Shown: piece after piece, positions 18,485 through 27,503 of the stretch
Layout of the letters: each line of letters starts with the position of its first letter
How positions within the stretch are numbered: the stretch's first letter is position 1
Origin: an uncultured Rhodopila sp.
GTDB lineage: Bacteria; Pseudomonadota; Alphaproteobacteria; Acetobacterales; Acetobacteraceae
DNA: 64,000 nucleotides
Direction: 5' to 3'
Assembly (NCBI GenBank): GCA_903851415.1
Contig: CAINOE010000107.1
Coordinates: 186,001 to 250,000, forward strand
Translations under genes and position numbers: made by a program
The notes under the pieces: generated by a model
What the model saw: only the letters and a program-made list of their open reading frames with translations
Databases searched by the model: none
What the model was told of the DNA's origin: nothing

Positions 18485-19678
18485 TCACTCGTCTCCTTTA
18501 TCGAACGGCAGACCCACATAATTTTCCGCCAGCGACCGCGCCGACGCCTCAGATGTCCGGATCAAATCGAGATCGGCGATATGAATGCGGCGTTCGAAAT
18601 CGCTCTCTTCGTCGTTTTTATGCAGCATAGTGGTCATATACCAAGAAAATCGCTCGGCTTTCCAGATTCTGCGCAGACAGGTGGCGCTGTAGCGGTCGAG
18701 AATCGACTGATCGCCGGTCTTGTGCACTGCATCCAGCAGACGTGCCAATACGCGCACGTCCGCAACGGCAAGGTTCAGTCCTTTGGCGCCGGTCGGCGGC
18801 ACGATATGCGCGGCATCTCCCGCCAGGAACAGCCGCCCGTGCCGCATCGTCTCGCAAACGAAGGAACGCAGCGGGATGATGCCTTTCTGGACGATCGGCC
18901 CTTCCGTCAGCGACCAGCCGTCGCCGGTGTCGAGTCGCGCGTGCAGTTCATCCCAGATCCGCGCATCGGACCATGCGGATATGCTGCCGGCCGGGTCGCA
19001 CTGTATATACATCCGTTGCACATCGGGCGAGCGGGTGCTGAGCAGGGCAAACCCGTCCCGCTGGTTGGCGTAGATCAGCTCATGCCAGGACAGCGGCGCC
19101 TTGGTGAGGATGCCGAGCCAGCCGAACGGGTAGATTTTCTGGTATTCCACCCGTTTTGCCGCCGGGATCGCCTGGCGGCCGGGGCCGTGGAAGCCGTCGG
19201 TCGCGGCGATATAGTCGCAGTGCAGCATTTCCGGAGTATTTGCTGCATCGCGGCAGAATTCTATTGACGGCGTTTCGGTCTCCGCGCCGTGGATGGCTGT
19301 GGCGCGCGCGCCGAAGATGATTTCGCCGCCACGGGCCAATAACCCGGCAACCAAATCCTTAAGCACTTCGTGCTGCGGATAGACGGTGACACGCTTGCCG
19401 CCGGTGAGTCCCTCGATGTCCACGTGGTGGCGGTGGCGGTTCCACTGCAGGGTGATGCCGTCGTGGAAATGGCCTTCGCGCAGCATCCGCTCGCCGAGTC
19501 CGAGCTCCTTGATCAGCTCGGTGACCCAGTGTTCGAGCACCCCGGCTCGGACCGTGCCTTCGACGTCTTCTCGGCTGCGGGATTCGAGAATGACGGAGCT
19601 GATTCCGGTGCGGTGCAGCAAGTGCGCCAGAAAAAGTCCCGCCGGACCGGCGCCGATTATTCCAACCTCTGTCCGCAT
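18485..19678 (-). CDS. pobA: 4-hydroxybenzoate 3-monooxygenase
   Basis: 397-residue FAD enzyme that converts 4-hydroxybenzoate to protocatechuate with NADPH and O2, the entry to the beta-ketoadipate pathway. FAD motif GIIGAGPAGLFLAHLL is at the N-terminus, ESRS closes the second strand, RAGVLEHWVTELI matches the substrate region, DGFHGPGR is the DG motif, and GDAAHIVPPTGAKGLNLA is the GD fingerprint. Length is normal. AAGGAC precedes the ATG. It lies upstream of ppsR on the same strand but with about 150 bases between them; no pobR or protocatechuate dioxygenase is adjacent. Confidence 0.95.
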   Translation of the reverse strand: MRTEVGIIGAGPAGLFLAHLLHRTGISSVILESRSREDVEGTVRAGVLEHWVTELIKELGLGERMLREGHFHDGITLQWNRHRHHVDIEGLTGGKRVTVYPQHEVLKDLVAGLLARGGEIIFGARATAIHGAETETPSIEFCRDAANTPEMLHCDYIAATDGFHGPGRQAIPAAKRVEYQKIYPFGWLGILTKAPLSWHELIYANQRDGFALLSTRSPDVQRMYIQCDPAGSISAWSDARIWDELHARLDTGDGWSLTEGPIVQKGIIPLRSFVCETMRHGRLFLAGDAAHIVPPTGAKGLNLAVADVRVLARLLDAVHKTGDQSILDRYSATCLRRIWKAERFSWYMTTMLHKNDEESDFERRIHIADLDLIRTSEASARSLAENYVGLPFDKGDE

Positions 19679-19830
19679 GGTGGATGTCCTTCTGCTGAAT
19701 CGCCGTTCAGGATTGGATCATCTTCGCTGCTACTTCGCCAGAGCGTGAGGGTTGGGATGCGGACAGCTTGACGTGATAGGTTTGCCGGCCGTGCGCTTTC
19801 GGGATGGGCAGTCGGGCTTCGATCTATGGT

Positions 19831-20030
19831 TTTTTGACACACAGAAAAGAATGAGGGCCACCGGGCACACAGAGAAGGCAGGAACGGCGCTTCGCGGGAA
19901 GCGCTTGCAACCTCCGAAGCCCGGGGCCGGCTGTACATTTGGGCCGCCCTGTTTGAAGCGACGCTCGGCAGACGATCCCGTACCATAGCCTCTGTGTGCT
20001 CCGTGGCCCTCGTTCTTCCTCTGTGCTAAA
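19831..20030. repeat. Long imperfect inverted repeat in a 685-base gene-free interval
   Basis: The interval 19679-20364 between divergent pobA and the DUF2252 gene holds no convincing gene. Within it, about 44 bases at 19831-19874 (containing GAGGGCCACCGGGCACACAGAG) match the reverse complement of about 41 bases at 19990-20030 with scattered mismatches, separated by roughly 115 bases. The arms are rich in CACAGAG/CTCTGTG runs, a composition seen in dispersed intergenic repeats of proteobacteria. Function is unknown; because the flanking genes diverge, it is not a terminator. Confidence 0.65.
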
Positions 20031-20364
20031 ATGCGATTCCTGCCAACGCTTCGAACCCGACGATCGGCCCCCGGGAAGGCGGTTGTTTCTCCACTGCGCT
20101 CAACACGCCGGCTCCTGGCCTGGACGAAGCCGCCGGCCGTGACAATAAAACAACGGCCGGACCGGTTACTGCTCGCCGCCCGCCCGGCCAGCCGCCGCGA
20201 CCGCGTCTCTGTCGTTCCCCATCAGTCGCCCACGGTAAGGCGGCGCCGGTCAATTCCTCAACAGGCCATCGACAAGCGGAACGTCTTTGCCCCGGTCCGC
20301 TTTGGTGTTGAGCGGACCGGAACCAGCGCCTACAGTCCGCTGAATATGACAGTATGGTGACAGC

Positions 20365-21744
20365 ATGGATTCCGATCATCCGCGGGAACACCCGTCAATG
20401 GCGACAAGCAGTCCCGACGACCGGCGGCAGGCCGGGGCGGCGCTCCGCCACGCCGTGCCGCGCAGCGCGCAGGCCGAGTGGAGCCCGCCGGCCGACAGAG
20501 CCGATCCGGTGGACATCCTGATCGAGCAGGGCAGGAGCCGGATACAGGAACTGCTGCCCATCCGTTACGGGCGGATGTCAACCGATCCCTTCGCCTTTCT
20601 GCGCGGGGCCGCCGCGGTGATGGCCGCGGACCTGGCCCGCACCCCGGCGACGGGCATTCGCATGCAGGCCTGCGGCGACGCGCACCTCGCCAATTTCGGC
20701 TCCTACGCGACGCCCGAGGGGTTGCCGGTCTTCGACATCAACGACTTCGACGAGACGTTGCCGGCTCCGTTCGAATGGGACCTCAAGCGGCTGGCCACCA
20801 GCCTCGTGGTATCCGGCCGCGTCGCCCAATATTCTGAAAAAGCCGCCCGCAAGCTGGCTTGCACCGCCGCAAGGGCGTACAGCGAGCATATGGCGGAACT
20901 GGCCGACCTGCCGCCGGTCGACGCCTGGAACCGGCGGATCGACCTTGGAAAAGCGATAGCCGACATCGAGGAACACAAGGTGCGGGACGCGGTGGAGAAG
21001 CGCCTCGCCCGCGTGCTGGAGAGCGGCGTCAAACATTTCGGCCTGGCCAGGAAGGAGGACGGCGAAGCCCGCATCCCCGAGAAGCCGCCGCTGGTCTATC
21101 ACCTGAGCAAGCATGACCTGCCGGCCCGCAAGGCGTTCAAGTCTTATGCGGAGACCCTGCAGGAGGATCGCCGCGTGCTGCTGCATCGCCATGCCCTGCG
21201 CGACGTGGCATTCAAGGCCGTCGGCGTTGGCAGCGTCGGGACATTCTGCGCGATCGGGCTGCTGACCGCGGGTGACGGCTCGCCGCTGCTGCTGCAGATC
21301 AAGGAGGCGCAGGAATCGGTGCTCGCGCCGTTTGCCGGAGCATCCGCCTACGCCAATCATGGCGAACGGGTGGTTGTCGGCCAGCGCATGCTGCAGGCGG
21401 CGACCGATGTCTTCCTCGGCTGGACGCGCGCGCCGATTGACGGGCGGTGCTTCTATATCAGGCGGCTGAAGGACTCCCGTTTGGCCAATATCGGGACGCA
21501 ACTGCAATCCGCGCTGCCGTTCTACGCCTCGTTGTGCGGGCGTACGTTGGCGCGGGCGCATGCCCGGGCCGGCGACCCGGCGCTGGTGTCTGGCTATATC
21601 GGCAGCGGCACGGCGTTCGAGGAGGCGATCAGCGAATTTGCCGTGGCCTATGCGGATCAGACCGAGAAGGATTGGAACAGCTTCCAGGCGGCGATCAAGG
21701 CCGGCCGCGTTGTCGCGGATAAGCCGGAAACGAAGGAGGATTGA
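20365..21744 (+). CDS. DUF2252 domain-containing protein
   Basis: 459-residue protein of the DUF2252 family, which has a kinase-like fold of unproven substrate. Characteristic segments are RMSTDPFAFLRGAA, CGDAHLANFGSYA (kinase-like catalytic loop), FDINDFDETLPAPFEWDLKRL (metal-binding-like DFD), and late VVGQRMLQAATDVFLGW. ATG 20365 and an in-frame ATG at 20398 are both possible; neither has a strong ribosome site. It stands alone, diverging from pobA and converging on the frameshifted small gene at 21765. Confidence 0.85.
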   Translation: MDSDHPREHPSMATSSPDDRRQAGAALRHAVPRSAQAEWSPPADRADPVDILIEQGRSRIQELLPIRYGRMSTDPFAFLRGAAAVMAADLARTPATGIRMQACGDAHLANFGSYATPEGLPVFDINDFDETLPAPFEWDLKRLATSLVVSGRVAQYSEKAARKLACTAARAYSEHMAELADLPPVDAWNRRIDLGKAIADIEEHKVRDAVEKRLARVLESGVKHFGLARKEDGEARIPEKPPLVYHLSKHDLPARKAFKSYAETLQEDRRVLLHRHALRDVAFKAVGVGSVGTFCAIGLLTAGDGSPLLLQIKEAQESVLAPFAGASAYANHGERVVVGQRMLQAATDVFLGWTRAPIDGRCFYIRRLKDSRLANIGTQLQSALPFYASLCGRTLARAHARAGDPALVSGYIGSGTAFEEAISEFAVAYADQTEKDWNSFQAAIKAGRVVADKPETKED

Positions 21745-21764
21745 TCGGCTTGTGGAACGTTGCC

Positions 21765-21970
21765 TCACCCGACATGCTTGGGGAAAAGCCAGTTCCGCGC
21801 GCGTTCGATCTGCTCCTCGCGGCCTGCCGTGGGGCTCGTGGCGGCGGGAGGTTATGCTCGCTCAGCAGGGCGAGCACCTCGCCGTGGGTTGCGCCGCCCA
21901 ACCTGCGGCGCAACTCGATCGCCGACATGTCGCCGCGGGAGTAGGCTTCCAGTGCTGCTTGCGTCTCCAT
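21765..21970 (-). pseudogene. Small antitoxin-like gene broken by a one-base frameshift
   Basis: From ATG 21970 the frame reads METQAALEAYSRGDMSAIEL and continues through an RRRLGGATHGEVLALLSE core to LPPPRAP. There the frame must shift to read GREEQIERARNWLFPKHVG followed by TGA at 21767-21765. Both parts together look like small alphaproteobacterial proteins of about 68 residues that I recall next to PIN/DUF3368 toxins. Without the shift the frame runs on into unrelated sequence to 21695, overlapping DUF2252. No toxin gene follows. This is either a decayed orphan antitoxin or a sequencing error; the antitoxin link is from memory and moderate. Confidence 0.55.
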
Positions 21971-22089
21971 GGCGTGGCCTTTTGATAGTGGCGGAAACGA
22001 AACAGAACGGGCCGGACGTGTAACCGTCTCCGTCCCGGGCGGGTCAATCCAAGCGCCGCCGAACTGGGTTCCGCGATCCCTGCCGCGCG

Positions 22090-24375
22090 TCAGGCGGCGA
22101 GAAGCCAATCGGCCAGACCGGCCTCGTTAGCGTCGTGCAACACCCTCAAGGCGGTATCCTGATGGCGTGTCAGCCAATCTCGGATCTGCTCCCGGGTCGG
22201 TTCAGCAAGGTAGGGCTGGAGGCCCTGCCGCAGGACCGTCACGGACCGGGCCTCGTCCGGGGCCGGTTCGGCACGCAAAAATCTATCGACGAGCCATGCG
22301 GCCTGCTCATCGCCCAGCACCGCCCGGGCGAGCATCGTCAGAGCCTCCAGCCGGGGTTGGCGCTTCGCCAACTCTTCCAGCCTAGCCCGATCGCCTTCGG
22401 CGAGGGCCTGCTCAAACGCCGCCGCAAAGCTCGGCAGGGTGTTGGCTTCCGCCTGCCAAAGCCCGTGACGTGCCGCGAGCAGTTCGGCATAGGCGAAGGT
22501 TGGATCGTCGCGCAGGATCGTCGTTATGTCGGCGAGGGCGGCGTCCCGTATGGGCGGGTCCTGGCTTTCCGAGCGGAATCTAAGCCGCCGCACCCGTCCG
22601 TTGCGCGACGCGTCGGCGAGCGTCGAGTCATCCGAAGACACGGATTGCGGGAGGGACGCAGGCGGCGGTTCAAAGTCATGCGAAACCGGGCGTACAGATA
22701 ACGGCCGACCCGCAGCCAGTATCCGTTCGTATTCATGCAAGGCGGTGCTAAAGGGAAATCTGGTTAGCCCCTCGCGCAAGGTCGCCGCTGCCTCAGTAGC
22801 CTGACCCCGGTGCGACTGTAGGCGCGCTCGCAAGGCAAACGTGGCCTCGTCCAGGACGTTCGCCCTGAATGCCGCGTCCACTATCGCCTCGGCTTCCGTT
22901 AGGCGATCCGCCGCTATCAGGACCTCAGCGAGTTGGTTGCGGGCAACAACGTCCCGGGGAAACGCCCCGATCGTCTCACGCAACAGCGCCTCGGCCTCCG
23001 ACGCACGGCCCAGCGTCCCCGCCAGCAGCGTCGCGAGTTGGCAGCGGCCAACAACGTCCCGGGGAAACGCCGCGATCGTCTCACGCAGCAGCGCCTCCGC
23101 CTCCGACGGACGGCCCGGCGTCCCCGCCAGCAGCGTCGCGAGTTGGGTGCGGGCGTCGACATGGTCGGGATCGCGCCGGATGGCTTCCCATCCCACCAAC
23201 TCGGCCGCTTCGAGCGCGCCACCGGCTTTCAGCGCCTCGCGCCAGAGCGACCAGAGAAATCGGTTGTAGGGTTGCCAATCGAGGCCCTCTCGCGCCAGCG
23301 CCTGCGCCTTGGCGGCCCGGTCGTGCGGCTGATCGCCGACGGGCTCGATCAGGGCGGTGCCGAGCGCGTGGATCGCGCGGACAAAAAAGTGGCTGTCGCC
23401 GGTTGTATCCAGGAAGTGGCGATGGCGTTGGATAAACTGATCAATTTGCCCCTCAATCCGCTCCCATGGCTCAACCAGTCGATCAATCAGCAATTGGCAA
23501 TCGCCTGGCGACGGCGACCGCAAGCGTTCGCCGGTCCGGCGGAACCCCGGGCGCTTCATCGGCGCAAAGTCCGGGTCGCCGCCCCACCAGGCTGGAGCAA
23601 CGACCCCGGCCTCCTGGAACGGCTTGCTGTCGAGGAGCCTGCCAACCAGTTCCCGCCAGCGAGCGTCCCGCCGCGGATACAGCGGTTTCAGCGCCCGCCA
23701 TTCCGCCGCGAATTCCGCCTCGGTGGGATTTCGAGCCATTGCCCATTGCGCGAGGCCGGCCAGCCACGGGGCTTCCGATCCATTTGCGGTTACCGGCAAC
23801 CGGCGCAGGCCCAGCAGGCCGATACTCAGATACCTCCGCGGCAGCACCCCGCCCGCCTGACGGCAGATCTCCAGCCACAACGGCGCGAGGCTGTCAGCCT
23901 CGGCCGCCGCGGGGCGCGGCAACAGCGGCTGCGTCAGCGCCAACATGCGCCAATATTCAGCGCGCGCATCGCGGGCCGGCGTCAGCGAGAAACGCGCCAC
24001 CCACTCATTCCAGACGATGAAGTGCCGCCGCAGCGGCACAGCCGCCTCCGCCACCTCCAACAACGCGACGATCTCGAACGCCTCGCAGATTTCCCTTACC
24101 CACCGCTGCAGCAAAGGCCGATCGGCTGGCGGGGCGGTGCGCCGCCGGCTTTCCAGCCAGTCGAGGATCGCTGGACCGAGCATCCGCCGTGCCCGATCAT
24201 TGGCCGGAAGTCCGCCGAAGATCATGCGGGCCGCATCCGGCGCGTCCGCCCGGTCATAGGGGGAAATCCTGGCGTATCCGGCCAACAGGTCGCCAAACGC
24301 CTGCTGCGGCGCGCTCGCAAACTCATCAAGCCAGGCATGACGCGGAGGCGGTTCGACGGTTGCGGTCAGCGCCAT
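22090..24375 (-). CDS. Large TPR-repeat protein of unknown function
   Basis: 761-residue cytoplasmic-looking protein without signal peptide. Residues 1-340 are helical and tryptophan-rich with no family I recognise. From about 360 to 510 there are tetratricopeptide-like repeats, two of them almost identical 35-residue units of the form QLATLLAGTPGRPSEAEALL. After about 560 comes a linker (residues about 575-610) and a further helical part (FAYAELLAARHGLWQAE onward). The ATG at 24375 abuts the upstream gene's stop with no gap, so the two are co-transcribed and probably function together. TPRs mediate protein binding; no enzymatic motif is visible. Confidence 0.75.
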   Translation of the reverse strand: MALTATVEPPPRHAWLDEFASAPQQAFGDLLAGYARISPYDRADAPDAARMIFGGLPANDRARRMLGPAILDWLESRRRTAPPADRPLLQRWVREICEAFEIVALLEVAEAAVPLRRHFIVWNEWVARFSLTPARDARAEYWRMLALTQPLLPRPAAAEADSLAPLWLEICRQAGGVLPRRYLSIGLLGLRRLPVTANGSEAPWLAGLAQWAMARNPTEAEFAAEWRALKPLYPRRDARWRELVGRLLDSKPFQEAGVVAPAWWGGDPDFAPMKRPGFRRTGERLRSPSPGDCQLLIDRLVEPWERIEGQIDQFIQRHRHFLDTTGDSHFFVRAIHALGTALIEPVGDQPHDRAAKAQALAREGLDWQPYNRFLWSLWREALKAGGALEAAELVGWEAIRRDPDHVDARTQLATLLAGTPGRPSEAEALLRETIAAFPRDVVGRCQLATLLAGTLGRASEAEALLRETIGAFPRDVVARNQLAEVLIAADRLTEAEAIVDAAFRANVLDEATFALRARLQSHRGQATEAAATLREGLTRFPFSTALHEYERILAAGRPLSVRPVSHDFEPPPASLPQSVSSDDSTLADASRNGRVRRLRFRSESQDPPIRDAALADITTILRDDPTFAYAELLAARHGLWQAEANTLPSFAAAFEQALAEGDRARLEELAKRQPRLEALTMLARAVLGDEQAAWLVDRFLRAEPAPDEARSVTVLRQGLQPYLAEPTREQIRDWLTRHQDTALRVLHDANEAGLADWLLAA
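22936..23145 (-). repeat. Two near-identical 105-bp tandem units inside the TPR gene
   Basis: Units 23145-23041 and 23040-22936 encode 35 residues each and differ at only a few codons, while flanking TPRs are diverged. Near identity at the DNA level indicates a recent duplication or gene conversion, so repeat number may vary between strains. Confidence 0.85.
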
Positions 24376-25293
24376 CTAAGGCATTTCCTCACCGAAATCG
24401 CCCCGGCTCGAAGCAGCCTGCACGGCCAGCAAGTGGCTGTTGCGCAACGTCTTCAACTCCCTGGCAGCGGGTGGCCGTATGATACAGCCGATCTTCGCAA
24501 TGTGCCTCGGGAGGTAGGTTAAACGGATGTGCAGCATCTCCGCCAGCAATCGTTTTTTATCATCAACCGGGTCGAGAGCCATCGCCCGGCCATAAGCCAA
24601 CTCGGGCGGCGCCGGGAAGAAATACGGCCATGGACCGCTATCGAATACAGTGGGAGCGGTGAAACAAATCGGCAAGCCCACCCGGGCGGCCTCCGCCTTC
24701 ACCTCTCGGACTGTGTATTCCATGCGCGCGACCGGGATCGGCCCGGCGGACGCGGGATTATAGTGGGCGAGACCAAGACGATCGCGAAGCTGGTCAGGCC
24801 AATCGCCGGCGGCAATCTCCGTCAGCACCTCGTCCTTCCAGGCGGCAAAAGCGGGCCGGTGGTCGCGGATATTGGAGTCGTTCCAGACGTCAAGGAAGCC
24901 TTGCAGAAGCGGGATATCCTGGTTCCCGTGCGCCTTCTCCAGCTCGTCATAGGAAAGCCACCACTTGCCGAGAGGACGATTCAGCGCTTCCAGCCGAATA
25001 ATGGTCTGGTACTCGTCAATGACCTGACTTCCCAAATCGGCCGGCGCCAGCGCCGGCAGGAACGTATGAGGCGTGTCCTCGCTCACTTTCACCCTGGTTT
25101 CCCAGTAGTCGATGTGCCGGCGGCGCAGGCCATCCGCTGTGGACGCACCGGCTGCCGCATCTTCGAAGACCTGCTGCCGCGCCGGGCTGACCCGCTCTTC
25201 GAACCAGATATTGTCGGCCTCTGCCCGCGCGGTGCCGGTTTCGCGGCGCCACGCTGCCAGGGCAGCCAGCAATGTCGGATCAAGGAAACGCAT
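24376..25293 (-). CDS. Unknown protein, partner of the TPR protein
   Basis: 305-residue protein that I do not recognise. It has no signal peptide or membrane helix. It begins MRFLDPTLLAALAAWRRE, has conserved-looking aromatic segments (GKWWLSYDELEKAHG, FDSGPWPYFFPAPPELAYG), and ends in a helical, basic stretch. Its TAG stop is directly followed by the ATG of the TPR gene, so the two form a strict two-gene operon. The promoter region to its right (25294-25350) is AT-rich (TTTAGTAAAATTTACG). A cofactor or partner role for the TPR protein is inference from this coupling only. Confidence 0.7.
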   Translation of the reverse strand: MRFLDPTLLAALAAWRRETGTARAEADNIWFEERVSPARQQVFEDAAAGASTADGLRRRHIDYWETRVKVSEDTPHTFLPALAPADLGSQVIDEYQTIIRLEALNRPLGKWWLSYDELEKAHGNQDIPLLQGFLDVWNDSNIRDHRPAFAAWKDEVLTEIAAGDWPDQLRDRLGLAHYNPASAGPIPVARMEYTVREVKAEAARVGLPICFTAPTVFDSGPWPYFFPAPPELAYGRAMALDPVDDKKRLLAEMLHIRLTYLPRHIAKIGCIIRPPAARELKTLRNSHLLAVQAASSRGDFGEEMP

Positions 25294-25378
25294 GGGCCAA
25301 GCAGGATGCTTTGATTTAGTAAAATTTACGTTATCGCATCCGTCAGCCTGTGGCTACTTCGTTGCCACCGCCAAAGTC

Positions 25379-25795
25379 CTACCGCACGTAAACCCGCACC
25401 TGCCCCGCCTTCAGCGCGGGATCCGTCCTTAGCGCCAGATGGATCCGATCCGCTGGAACATGGTCCCGCATGATCGCCCGCATCACGCCGGTGGCGCGCT
25501 CCTGCCCCTCCTGCCCGTCGGACGCGCTGCTCACCACCGAGATCACGTCGAACTGCACGTCGCCGTACCGGGCCTCCGCCGCCCGCACCGCGGCATGCAG
25601 CAGTTGCGCATAATCCGGGTCCGGGTCGCTGTAATCGATCGTCACCAGCGCCGTGCGCGTATCGATGATCGCCGGCGCGGGGGGCGGCGCCGGCTGCGCC
25701 TTGGCCTCCGGCGAAGGAGCGAATGTCTTCTGGTCGATCAGCGTGCAGCCGGTGAAGCTGAGCAGCGCCAGCATGGCGGTCACAAGGCGGGTCAC
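25379..25795 (-). CDS. Small putative lipoprotein
   Basis: 138-residue envelope protein. The signal sequence MTRLVTAMLALLSFTGC has a lipobox ending at Cys17, followed by a proline/alanine-rich linker (about 26-42) and a compact alpha/beta domain with ALVTIDYSDPDPDYAQ and a C-terminal GQVRVYVR. The domain resembles the periplasmic moieties of OmpA/SPOR-like lipoproteins, but no motif is decisive. It ends 85 bases after the TPR operon promoter region and starts about 125 bases from the divergent hydrolase start. Confidence 0.68.
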   Translation of the reverse strand: MTRLVTAMLALLSFTGCTLIDQKTFAPSPEAKAQPAPPPAPAIIDTRTALVTIDYSDPDPDYAQLLHAAVRAAEARYGDVQFDVISVVSSASDGQEGQERATGVMRAIMRDHVPADRIHLALRTDPALKAGQVRVYVR

Positions 25796-25918
25796 TGGCG
25801 ATACTCCGGGGCGTCGCGGTCAAGCCGGCGCTTGATACTGTCCAAATGCGGTTTGCGCGAGTCCCGTCCTGCGACGGGAGGCTTGCAGGAACCCCGCCCC
25901 CGGGCAAGATGCCGCGCC

Positions 25919-27163
25919 ATGGCAAAGACAAACCAACGCATCGACGGCCGGCGCCTCTGGGACAGCCTCATGAGCTTCGCCGCAATCGGCGCCACCCCGA
26001 AAGGCGGCGTGCGCCGCCTGACGCTCAGCGAAACCGACAAGCGCGGACGCGACAAGTTCCGCGCCGAATGCGAGGCGCTCGGGCTGACCGTCCGGGTGGA
26101 CGCCATCGGCAACATGTTCGCCCGCCGCGCCGGCCGCGACCCGAACCGGCTGCCGGTGCTGTTCGGCAGCCACCTCGACAGCCAGCCGAGCGGCGGCAAG
26201 TTCGACGGCGCCCTCGGCGTGATTGGCGGCCTGGAGGTGATGCGCAGCCTGAACGACATGGGCATCGTCACCGAGGCGCCGCTCGAGCTGATCAACTGGA
26301 CCGACGAGGAAGGCAGCCGGTTCGGCCACAGCCTGATGGGATCGGGTGTCTGGTCCGGCGTGTTCTCGCTGGACAAGGCCTACGCGCTGACCGACACCGA
26401 AGGCGCCACGGTAGCGGGCGCATTGGACGCCATCGGCTATCGCGGCACGGCGCCGGCCAGGCCATTCGCCGCGGACGCGTATTTCGAGCTGCATATCGAG
26501 CAAGGACCGATCCTGGAGCGCGAGGGACACCAAATCGGCGTGGTGACGGGTGCGCAGGCAATGGTGTGGTACGATGCGGTGGCAACCGGCCAGGACAGCC
26601 ATTCCGGCACGACTCCGCCCGCCGCCCGCAAAGACGCCCTGGTCTGCGCAGCGCGCATCATCGATCTGGTGGACCGCTTGATGCGGGCGCGCGGCGAGGA
26701 CGGGCGCGGCACGGTGGGGCAATTGCTGGTCTCCCCCAACAGCCGCAACGTGGTGCCGGGCGAGGTGCGGTTCTCGGCCGAGTTCCGCCACCCCAGCGAT
26801 GCCGAGGTCGATGCGCTCGACGCCGAGTTCCAGCCGGCGGCGCGGACGATTGCCGAGGCATGCGGGGTGGATTTGGAGTTGACCACTCTGTTCAGGATCG
26901 CGGCTCAGCCGTTCGACCCCGGCTGCGTCGATCTGGTCCGCCAGGGCGCGGCCAAGCTGGGCTATGGCTCGCGGGAGATCGTTTCCGGGGCGGGACATGA
27001 CGCGGTGTATGTCGCGCGGCATGTGCCGGCGGCGATGATCTTTACGCCGTGCAAGGACGGCCTGTCGCACAACGAGGCGGAAAGCATCGAGCCGGAGGAG
27101 GCCGAAGCCGGCTGCCAGGTGCTGTTCGAGGCGGTGGTGGCGCGGGCGAACCGGAGTCTGTGA
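25919..27163 (+). CDS. Zn-dependent N-carbamoyl-L-amino acid hydrolase / allantoate amidohydrolase family (M20)
   Basis: 414-residue amidohydrolase of the hydantoinase/carbamoylase type, cleaving N-carbamoyl amino acids or ureido acids. Metal ligands are visible: His85 in GSHLDSQP, Asp96 in GGKFDGALG, Glu131 in WTDEEGSRF, a His in FELHIEQGP, and the C-terminal His in DGLSHNEAE. The MWYDA and HSGTTPP segments belong to the dimerisation insert. The open frame extends back to 25439, over the lipoprotein gene, so ATG 25919 is chosen. No hydantoinase or permease is adjacent, so the natural substrate is unclear. Confidence 0.9.
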   Translation: MAKTNQRIDGRRLWDSLMSFAAIGATPKGGVRRLTLSETDKRGRDKFRAECEALGLTVRVDAIGNMFARRAGRDPNRLPVLFGSHLDSQPSGGKFDGALGVIGGLEVMRSLNDMGIVTEAPLELINWTDEEGSRFGHSLMGSGVWSGVFSLDKAYALTDTEGATVAGALDAIGYRGTAPARPFAADAYFELHIEQGPILEREGHQIGVVTGAQAMVWYDAVATGQDSHSGTTPPAARKDALVCAARIIDLVDRLMRARGEDGRGTVGQLLVSPNSRNVVPGEVRFSAEFRHPSDAEVDALDAEFQPAARTIAEACGVDLELTTLFRIAAQPFDPGCVDLVRQGAAKLGYGSREIVSGAGHDAVYVARHVPAAMIFTPCKDGLSHNEAESIEPEEAEAGCQVLFEAVVARANRSL

Positions 27164-27242
27164 TGTAACGAGGCGGGGCCGTGTTGCGGCGGTTGTCTGC
27201 GGCGTGCCGTTTGCGTAATGTGGCCCTCACGGAGGGATTATC

Positions 27243-27503
27243 ATGCCTGACGTATCCGGTCCCACAATCGAAGCCGCCGACGTTACTCCGGATTTCGTCC
27301 GGCGCGATGTTCCTGCTCGCGGCGTTGTCGAAGTACTCGATCGCGGCGAACTGGTGGGCGGCTTCTTGTCGGCACGGGAACTGGAGCACTACCGGACCCT
27401 GGTCAGGCGGGAGGTCGAAGTCTTCCGTGCAGGCGAATTCCCCGCAGACATCGTGGCTGCGCTCGAAGACTCGCTCGGCAAATATGGCCTTGGCGAGAAC
27501 TAA
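27243..27503 (+). CDS. Small unknown protein, possibly antitoxin-like
   Basis: 86 residues. The core VVEVLDRGELVGGFLSAREL followed by HYRTLVRREVEVFRAGEF resembles a Phd/YefM-style arrangement (short strands, then helix) but I cannot confirm a family. AGGGA lies upstream of ATG 27243. It follows the hydrolase by 80 bases on the same strand. No toxin gene is next to it: 27504-27875 has no credible gene. Confidence 0.55.
   Translation: MPDVSGPTIEAADVTPDFVRRDVPARGVVEVLDRGELVGGFLSARELEHYRTLVRREVEVFRAGEFPADIVAALEDSLGKYGLGEN

Noticed and set aside
20031..20360. Plus-strand frame of 109 residues upstream of DUF2252
   Set aside because: Arg-rich composition, begins inside the inverted repeat arm, no ribosome site.
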